Source: Acidaminococcus intestini DSM 21505
GTDB lineage: Bacteria > Bacillota > Negativicutes > Acidaminococcales > Acidaminococcaceae
DNA: 38,889 nucleotides
NCBI RefSeq assembly: GCF_000425045.1
Contig: NZ_AULA01000027.1
Coordinates: 1-38,889 of the forward strand
Direction: 5' to 3'
The notes beneath the pieces were generated by a model, which ran no database searches, was not told the origin of the DNA, and saw only the letters and a list, made by a program, of their open reading frames with translations. Below are positions 33,935-38,889 of the stretch, piece by piece. The translations under genes were made by a program, and so were the position numbers. How positions within the stretch are numbered: the first letter of the stretch is position 1; the number at the start of each line of letters is the position of its first letter.

Positions 33935-35368
33935 TTACATGGAACCTTTGAGTTCCAGATTGATCAAATTGTTCATTTCGACAGCATACTCAAGCGGCAG
34001 TGCCTTCGAAACCGGTTCAACAAACCCACGGACCAGCATGGCCCGTGCTTCATCTTCACTCAGGCCGCGGCTCATAAGATAGAAGATGGCTTCATCAGAA
34101 ATGCGGCCGATCTTCGCTTCATGCCCAAGGTCCACATTGTCATTCTTGATGACAATGGCAGGGATCGTATCGGACTGGGACTGTTCATCCAGCATAAGGG
34201 ATTCGCAGCTCACGTTCGATTTGGCCCCTTCTGCCTTTTCCCCAATGACCACGCTGCCTCGATAGATGCAGACGCCGCCATCTTTGGAAATGGATTTGGA
34301 ATTGATGTTGCTCGTCGTGTTCGGAGCATTGTGAATTACCTTGGAACCCGTATCAAGATACTGTCCCTTACCGGCAAAGGTAACTCCTGTAAATTCGCAG
34401 TGGGCGCCTTCCCCATTGAGGATGCTCATAGGATACAGACAGGATGTATGGGAGCCGAAGGACCCAGTAACCCAATTGATGGTTCCGTTCTTACCAACGA
34501 CGCAGCGCTTCGTGTTCATGTTGTACATATTCTTCGACCAGTTTTCAATCGTCGAATAAGTCAGAGTGGCTTCATCGCCAACAAAAAGTTCAACACAGCC
34601 GGCGTGTAGATTAGCCACGTTGTATTTTGGGGCACTGCAGCCTTCGATGAAATGAACCTTGGCCCCTTTACCGACAATGATCAGGGTATGTTCAAACTGT
34701 CCAGCTCCTGGCGCATTGAGACGGAAATAACTCTGCAGCGGAATTTCAACATCAATTCCGTCAGGAACATAGACAAAGGAGCCGCCGGACCAAACAGCGC
34801 CATGCAGAGCGGCAAACTTGTGATCTGTAGGCGGAACAAGCTTCATGAAGTGACTCTTGACGATATCTTCATATTCCTTAAGTGCCGTATCAAAATCTGT
34901 ATAGACAACGCCCTGCTTGACAAGGTCTTCTTGGATGCTGTGATAAACGACTTCCGAATCATACTGGGCACCTACACCCGCAAGGGAAGTCTTTTCCGCT
35001 TCCGGAATGCCCAAACGGTCAAAGGTATCCTTGATATCATCAGGAACGTCGTTCCAGTCCGCCTTCATCTGCGTATCAGGACGGACATAGGTGACGATAT
35101 TGGCCATATCAAGACCGCTGATATCAGGGCCCCACACCGGGTACGGCATTTGATTGTAGATATCAAGAGATTTCAGGCGGAAGTCGCGCATCCATTTCGG
35201 CTCATCCTTCTTTTCGGAAATCTCCTGGACGATGTCCGGTGTCAGGCCAGCATCGGTCTTATAGGAATACTTGAAGTCATTCCTGAAGTTATACATGTTT
35301 CCGAGATTGTCGACGGAATCGAAAATCTTCTTTTCCTCGTCCAATCCGGTTCTCTTTTCTTCCGACAT
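33935..35368 (-). CDS. sufB: Fe-S cluster assembly scaffold SufB
   Basis: A 477-residue SufB, the main scaffold subunit on which clusters are built with SufC and SufD. It has PKWMRDFRLKSLDIYNQMPY, FVYVPDGIDVEIPLQSYFRL, HFIEGCSAPKYNVANLHAGC, NMNTKRCVVGKNG and GLSEDEARAMLVRGFVEPV. Cys residues in the EGCSAP and VELF-adjacent segments fit the sulfur path. Start ATG 35368 follows AGGTAGGTGAG; a GTG nine bases earlier is in the binding site. sufC is 16 bases upstream. Confidence 0.96.
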   Translation of the reverse strand: MSEEKRTGLDEEKKIFDSVDNLGNMYNFRNDFKYSYKTDAGLTPDIVQEISEKKDEPKWMRDFRLKSLDIYNQMPYPVWGPDISGLDMANIVTYVRPDTQMKADWNDVPDDIKDTFDRLGIPEAEKTSLAGVGAQYDSEVVYHSIQEDLVKQGVVYTDFDTALKEYEDIVKSHFMKLVPPTDHKFAALHGAVWSGGSFVYVPDGIDVEIPLQSYFRLNAPGAGQFEHTLIIVGKGAKVHFIEGCSAPKYNVANLHAGCVELFVGDEATLTYSTIENWSKNMYNMNTKRCVVGKNGTINWVTGSFGSHTSCLYPMSILNGEGAHCEFTGVTFAGKGQYLDTGSKVIHNAPNTTSNINSKSISKDGGVCIYRGSVVIGEKAEGAKSNVSCESLMLDEQSQSDTIPAIVIKNDNVDLGHEAKIGRISDEAIFYLMSRGLSEDEARAMLVRGFVEPVSKALPLEYAVEMNNLINLELKGSM

Positions 35369-35384
35369 AATGCTCACCTACCTA

Positions 35385-36122
35385 TCAGTTCTTATAGGCG
35401 TCGTAGCCGTTTTCCTCGATCTCACGGATGAGGGAAGCATCACCGCTCTTGACAATCTTACCAGCAATGAGGACGTGCACCACATCGGGATGCAGTTTTT
35501 GCAGGACCTCACTGTGGTGCGTAATGATCAGGAGAGAGTTGTCCTCATTGTGATATTCGTTGACGGCCTCTGATACGATGCGGACAGCGTCAACATCAAG
35601 ACCGGAGTCAATTTCATCGAGCATAGTCAGTTTCGGCTCGAGCATGGTCATCTGGAGAATCTCATTTTTCTTGCGTTCACCGCCGGAAAACCCATCGTTG
35701 ACATAACGGTCCGCATAGGAGCGATCCATCTTAAGGGCATCCATCTGTTTATGCAGCTTCTTGCGAAAGGGCATGATTCGCTGGGTCTCACCGCTAACCG
35801 TGCTCTTGGCATTGCGAATGAAGTTTTCAACTGAAATGCCCTGGACGGAGATAGGATTCTGGAAGGCCATGAAGATCCCTGCCTTAGCCCGTTCGTTGAC
35901 TGGTTCGTGAGTAATCTCCTTTCCTTCCAGATAGATATGCCCTGCTGTGACCACATATTTCGGATTTCCCATGACTGCGTTGAAAAGGGTTGATTTGCCA
36001 GCCCCATTGGACCCCATGATGACATGGGTCTCGCCCTTATTGATGACAAGATCAAGTCCCTTGAGGATTTCCTTTCCTTCGACAGCCACATGCAGCCCTT
36101 CGACTCGTAATAGTTCACTCAT
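35385..36122 (-). CDS. sufC: Fe-S cluster assembly ATPase SufC
   Basis: A 245-residue ABC-type ATPase driving SufBCD. Walker A GSNGAGKST (37-45), Q-loop in FMAFQNP, signature GFSGGERKK, Walker B LTMLDEIDSGLD and the switch His in ITHHSE. It is first in the operon sufC-sufB-sufD-sufS-sufU, an order that differs from Bacillus sufCDSUB. GAGAGG lies eight bases before the ATG. Confidence 0.97.
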   Translation of the reverse strand: MSELLRVEGLHVAVEGKEILKGLDLVINKGETHVIMGSNGAGKSTLFNAVMGNPKYVVTAGHIYLEGKEITHEPVNERAKAGIFMAFQNPISVQGISVENFIRNAKSTVSGETQRIMPFRKKLHKQMDALKMDRSYADRYVNDGFSGGERKKNEILQMTMLEPKLTMLDEIDSGLDVDAVRIVSEAVNEYHNEDNSLLIITHHSEVLQKLHPDVVHVLIAGKIVKSGDASLIREIEENGYDAYKN

Positions 36123-36186
36123 GTCTCTAACCTCTCTTACTTGTATGATCCTACGATAGAATTTAAATCATATTCCTTTACAGTGA

Positions 36187-36216
36187 ATTCTACCTTATTC
36201 CGGTGCGTTCTGTCAA
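36187..36216 (-). promoter_or_regulatory. Sigma-A promoter of the suf operon
   Basis: Minus strand TTGACA (36216-36211), 18-base spacer, TAGAAT (36192-36187). Start near 36180 with a leader of about 58 bases. Confidence 0.72.
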
Positions 36217-36277
36217 CTTAAATGTTACAGTTAGCACAGTGGCCTATAAACGCATGAATCCACGGCGCAAGCGGAGC

Positions 36278-36379
36278 AATTCCCCCGTTTTTTCCATGAT
36301 ATCCTATCAAGATACCGGAATTCATTATAGGACATTTTTTCAAAATGTACAAGATATCATAGTGCAAATAGGGGGAATT
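36278..36379. repeat. Nested inverted repeats upstream of the suf promoter
   Basis: In the 316-base gap between sufC and the permease, AATTCCCCC (36278-36286) pairs with GGGGGAATT (36371-36379), and ATGATATC (36296-36303) pairs with GATATCAT (36353-36360), with 9- and 10-base spacers on the two sides. Between them ACATTTT/AAAATGT (36332-36338, 36342-36348) makes a third stem. No ORF is convincing here. It could be a cruciform, an RNA or a remnant element. Confidence 0.5.
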
Positions 36380-36389
36380 CCTATCACAA

Positions 36390-36430
36390 AGAAAAGACTG
36401 TACGGAAAAGAGATCCCGTACAGTCTTTTG
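36390..36430 (-). terminator. Rho-independent terminator of the GntP-family gene
   Basis: Minus strand AAAAGACTGTACGG, loop, CCGTACAGTCTTTTC: a long perfect stem starting nine bases after the stop codon. Confidence 0.9.
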
Positions 36431-36439
36431 AGCTGCTTT

Positions 36440-37843
36440 TCAGCGAACAAAAAGATAGATGATATAGACATTAAGCATGGCAGCCAGCCCTGTCACAAAG
36501 GTTCCGAACGTCTGTGCCCGGTACCCATCTTGGACTTCCATATCACCAAAATTTGTAACAACCCAGAAATAGGAGTCGTTGGCATGGGAGACGGTCATGG
36601 CTCCAGCTCCGATGGCAATGACCGTTACCGCTGCAAGGATAGGAGTGCCAAGGCCCAAGGTCGTCATAAGAGGCGCCATGATGCCGGCTGTCGTTGTAAT
36701 GGCCACGGTAGAAGACCCCTGTGCCGTCTTGAGGATAGCTGAGAGAATGAAAGGAAAGAAAATACCAAGACCAGCAAGCGTCGTCGAATTGGCCTTGATG
36801 AAGGCAACCATGTTGGTCGAAGCGATAACCTTGCCCAGAACGCCGCCAGCTGCCGTAATAAAGAGGATGGGGCCGCAGACTTTCAGGGTTTCATTCGTCA
36901 GTTCATAAAAAGCCTTGGCCTTGTCTTCCATGGGGCGGGACGCAAAGAGCAGAATGCCAAGAAGGACGCCGACACTGATGGCAATGATCGGGGTCCCGAG
37001 GAAGGTTACAATAGGGATCTTATTCCCCGCCATATTCATAGCGCTTGAAAGGGCCATCAGGAGAATCGGGACAATGATAGGTGCAAAGCTCATAAAAGCA
37101 CTGGGAAGTTCACCATAGCTTTTCATCAGTTCTTCATAGGTTTCCGTCATTTCCCCGGCTTCACCGGCTTCCATAGTCTTTTCTTCCTTTGTTTTGATTT
37201 TACCGCCAATGTAGTTAGCATAGAAGTAGGCCGCAATCATCGGAAGAATGGAAGCACAAGCCCCCATAGCAATGACAAGGATCAGGTTCGTATCCATCTG
37301 CATGCCTTCGTAAATAGTGTTTGCCGCGGCAATCGGGCCGGGTGTAGGCGGGATGAAGCAATGGGTAATATAAAGCCCCATGCTCATGGCTACAGCAGTA
37401 GCAACACCAGAAGCATGCGTACGGCGCACTAAAGCCTTCCGGATCGGGTTCAGAATAACAAAACCACTGTCACAGAAGACAGGGATGGATACGATCCAAC
37501 CCATAATGAGGACGGCAAGAGACGTATTGTTTTTCCCAACAAGCCGAACGACGCAGTCTGCCATCTTGAGTGCAGCCCCGGTCTTTTCCAAAAGGGCACC
37601 GACGAGTGCCCCCATAATGATGACAATGCCGATGCTATTGAAAGTACCAGCAAAACCAGCACTGACAACATCGGCAATCCCGAGGACTTTGCCCGTCTTA
37701 ACCAAAGGAATGCCGCCAATAATGCCAAAGATAACGGAAACAGTCAAAATGGACAGGAAGGGATGAATGTTGTACTTAGAGATTGCAAGAATCATAATGA
37801 TGATGGCAAGAATAAATGCAATCATAAGAGGTATACCTGTCAA
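36440..37843 (-). CDS. GntP-family permease (gluconate/hydroxy-acid:H+ symporter)
   Basis: A 467-residue polytopic inner-membrane transporter with roughly twelve hydrophobic spans. Family marks include GYFISIPVFCDSGFVIL-like WIVSIPVFCDSGFVILNPIR, HCFIPPTPGPIAAA, KTAQGSSTVAITTTAGI and SHANDSYFW. GntP proteins import gluconate, other sugar acids or D-serine; the substrate cannot be told. The start is taken as TTG 37843, nine bases behind AAAGGAG; the upstream TTG touches that site. It has its own terminator and a leader with a hairpin and an operator-like palindrome (37874-37895, 37931-37944). No kinase or dehydrogenase for gluconate is next to it. Confidence 0.92.
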   Translation of the reverse strand: MTGIPLMIAFILAIIIMILAISKYNIHPFLSILTVSVIFGIIGGIPLVKTGKVLGIADVVSAGFAGTFNSIGIVIIMGALVGALLEKTGAALKMADCVVRLVGKNNTSLAVLIMGWIVSIPVFCDSGFVILNPIRKALVRRTHASGVATAVAMSMGLYITHCFIPPTPGPIAAANTIYEGMQMDTNLILVIAMGACASILPMIAAYFYANYIGGKIKTKEEKTMEAGEAGEMTETYEELMKSYGELPSAFMSFAPIIVPILLMALSSAMNMAGNKIPIVTFLGTPIIAISVGVLLGILLFASRPMEDKAKAFYELTNETLKVCGPILFITAAGGVLGKVIASTNMVAFIKANSTTLAGLGIFFPFILSAILKTAQGSSTVAITTTAGIMAPLMTTLGLGTPILAAVTVIAIGAGAMTVSHANDSYFWVVTNFGDMEVQDGYRAQTFGTFVTGLAAMLNVYIIYLFVR

Positions 37844-37873
37844 AATAATCAACTCCTTTCAAATAATGGACGA

Positions 37874-37895
37874 CCTTCCAGTCCCTTCTGGAAGG
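37874..37895 (-). other. Hairpin in the leader of the GntP-family gene
   Basis: CCTTCCAG, six bases, CTGGAAGG lies about 30 bases before the start codon. It has no T-run, so it is not a terminator; it could affect message stability or translation. Confidence 0.45.
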
Positions 37896-37930
37896 GGAAA
37901 AAGAGGGAAAAAGAAACCCCTCTCATTTCT

Positions 37931-37944
37931 TATACACAAGTATA
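37931..37944 (-). promoter_or_regulatory. Operator-like palindrome overlapping a candidate -10 of the GntP-family gene
   Basis: Minus strand TATAC-TTGT-GTATA is a dyad with 5-base arms. Its first half, TATACT (37944-37939), could be the -10; a good -35 is not seen. GntR-type repressors favour GTATAC-rich dyads, which makes a local operator plausible. Confidence 0.3.
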
Positions 37945-37978
37945 CACCGAATTTGCTCGATTGAATACAAAAAATTAA

Positions 37979-38409
37979 GAAAAATGTTCCACCTTGATAT
38001 GAACTTTGATACATAACGAAGCGTCAAAAAGGAAGTCTGCCTATGATTTTGGAATTAACGTAAACGGAAATGAGCTGCGCCCAGTAAAAAAGGGGAATCA
38101 TACGAGTCACCAAAAAATACGAAGACGCCTCGCCCTCAGGAAATACGTTACCAAAAAGGGACGAATAAATAAGTCTTTAGCTTGAACACTCCTTATGAAA
38201 AACATGATTAATGAAGGAAGCATTTCACTTTCACTTGGCTTATTGTAAGAATAGCTTCAAGGCGCTTCAATATGTACTGCATAAACACAGAGAAGACTAT
38301 ATGCGAAGTCTTCAAGATCAGATCCAAGGAATTCGCAGAGCAGGGTAAAAAATGGCTGACCGCAAGAAACAGATAGGCTGACTGCAGAGTCATATTTCCT
38401 GCTCCTAAG
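37979..38409. other. Gene-poor stretch before the rRNA operon, with two short unrecognised open frames
   Basis: No recognisable gene. A 59-codon basic open frame runs on the plus strand from TTG 38006 to 38185, and a 45-codon frame from ATG 38211 to 38348. Neither has a clear ribosome-binding site. The second reads like natural protein (HKHREDYMRSLQDQI) and stops shortly before an ISL3-type fragment, so the whole stretch may be decayed mobile DNA. Confidence 0.35.
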
Positions 38410-38529
38410 AAGAAAGAGATGGACATGTCCATGCAGTTTCGTTCAGTCATAAAAACAATCTTCCCCAAGGCGTGCATCGTGGCAGATCGTTTTCACATGA
38501 TCCGCTTAGTCCAAGCTCTTAAGATCAAA
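38410..38529 (+). pseudogene. ISL3-family transposase fragment
   Basis: About 40 codons match the catalytic core of ISL3 transposases: MDMSMQFRSVIKTIFPKA is followed by CIVADRFHMIRLVQAL, i.e. the DM...F...FP.A.IVADRFH..RL pattern, including the first Asp of the DDE set and the DRFH box. Flanking sequence loses the match, upstream in a region with stops and downstream at the rRNA terminator. It is a relic with no function expected. Confidence 0.7.
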
Positions 38530-38534
38530 CATAA

Positions 38535-38569
38535 GAAAAACACCCCACTGCCTAAAGCAAGTGAGGTGT
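38535..38569 (-). terminator. Terminator of the rRNA operon
   Basis: Minus strand ACACCTCACTTGC, loop TTTA, GGCAGTGGGGTGT, then TTTTTC, directly after 5S. Confidence 0.92.
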
Positions 38570-38576
38570 CAATCCA

Positions 38577-38694
38577 ACCGGCAACTTCCTATCCTCCCGG
38601 ACCGTTTCCAGTCGAGTACTTTCGGCGTTTAAGGGCTTAACTGCTGTGTTCGGCATGGGAACAGGTGGAACCCCTTAGCTATCGTCACCGGATT
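38577..38694 (-). rRNA. rrf: 5S ribosomal RNA
   Basis: Minus strand begins AATCCGGTGACGATAGC and includes the conserved GTTCCACCTGTTCCCATGCC and GAACACAGCAGTTAAG. It ends GGAAGTTGCCGG, whose GTTGCCGG pairs with CCGGTGAC at the 5' end to form helix I. Length about 118 bases. Ends are set by helix pairing and may be off by one or two. Confidence 0.95.
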
Positions 38695-38776
38695 ATGTTG
38701 TTGAAGGCATGAGCCCTCAAAACTTCATGAAGAGACTTCCTTGTCCTTTTCGGACTTCGATGAAAACTTGGCCCTT
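38695..38776 (-). other. 23S-5S intergenic spacer
   Basis: About 80 bases with self-complementary stretches (AAGTCCGAAAAGGAC) likely used in rRNA processing. No tRNA is present. Confidence 0.7.
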
Positions 38777-38889
38777 AAGTCAAGCCCTCGACATATTAGT
38801 ACAGGTCAGCTTAACACATTGCTGTGCTTACACATCCTGCCTATCAACCTTGTAATCTTCAAGGTGTCTTACTAGATTACTCTATGAGA
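38777..38889 (-). rRNA. rrl: 23S ribosomal RNA, 3' end (partial)
   Basis: The last ~113 bases of 23S on the minus strand, including GGTTGATAGGCAGGATGTGT, AAGCTGACCTGTACTAATA and the closing GAGGGCTTGACTT. The rest continues beyond the right edge. The 3' end is placed by analogy and is approximate. Confidence 0.92.

Noticed and set aside
38211-38348. 45-codon ORF as a real small gene
   Set aside because: No ribosome-binding site or promoter is seen, and it lies in a stretch with transposase relics; kept only as part of the region description.
38695-38776. Possible tRNA in the 23S-5S spacer
   Set aside because: No cloverleaf or T-loop GGTTCGAATC-like sequence can be formed.
1-38889. CRISPR array, prophage, toxin-antitoxin or defence system
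   Set aside because: No regularly spaced repeats, phage genes or recognisable defence genes are seen on either strand.

Overview
The window is about 38.9 kb of a mid-GC bacterial chromosome. It is almost wholly housekeeping DNA, and nearly every gene lies on the minus strand. Protein sequences and gene order point to a Negativicutes-type Firmicute, most likely Acidaminococcus or a close relative. The supporting features are a sufCBDSU cluster with the Gram-positive scaffold SufU, a ylxM-ffh-rpsP-khpA-ylqD-rimM-trmD block followed by rplS-lepB-rbgA-rnhB, an FusA2-type EF-G paralogue, a zinc-type L28, and a diderm-style type IV pilus PilM/N/O set. The genus is inferred from general knowledge; no search was run.

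Layout from left to right. (1) 1-318 is the end of an IS3-family element. It abuts the C-terminal fragment of a tannase-like esterase (319-876), which it appears to have cut. (2) 1146-5338 holds two class I/II aminotransferases and a TGS-domain nucleoside kinase. (3) 5487-11152 is a competence/type IV pilus and nucleic-acid group: rnhB, yraN, comM, prepilin peptidase, a fused pilM-pilN and a pilO-like gene that breaks at a nine-T run. (4) 11359-17382 is translation and export: rbgA, lepB, rplS with its own promoter and a leader, then trmD, rimM, ylqD, khpA, rpsP, ffh and ylxM. (5) 17445-22225 is a transketolase gene followed by thiamine salvage genes thiD-thiM-thiE and an unrecognised basic protein. 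(6) 22355-27450 holds an EF-G-like GTPase, a VTT-domain membrane protein and recG. (7) 27633-27824 is rpmB, the only intact plus-strand gene. (8) 27880-30993 holds a zinc-ribbon protein, a PTS EIIA (crr) and pnp. (9) 31148-36122 is the suf operon. (10) 36440-37843 is a GntP-family permease. (11) 37979-38534 is a gene-poor stretch with a decayed ISL3-type transposase fragment. (12) 38535-38889 is the 3' end of an rRNA operon on the minus strand: 23S end, 5S and terminator.

Starts were moved from the longest open frame to the codon best placed behind a Shine-Dalgarno sequence, and this is stated for each gene. Strong sigma-A-type promoters are visible before the 4088-5338 aminotransferase, rplS, ffh, tkt, rpmB and sufC. 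Most transcription units end in clear hairpin-plus-T-run terminators.

I did not find a large undescribed system. The most interesting points are the pilO-like frameshift at a homopolymer, the EF-G paralogue whose P-loop lysine is a threonine, a lysine-rich micro-ORF in front of it, the transposase ribosome-binding site buried in a terminal hairpin, nested inverted repeats upstream of suf, and small unrecognised proteins riding in conserved operons.
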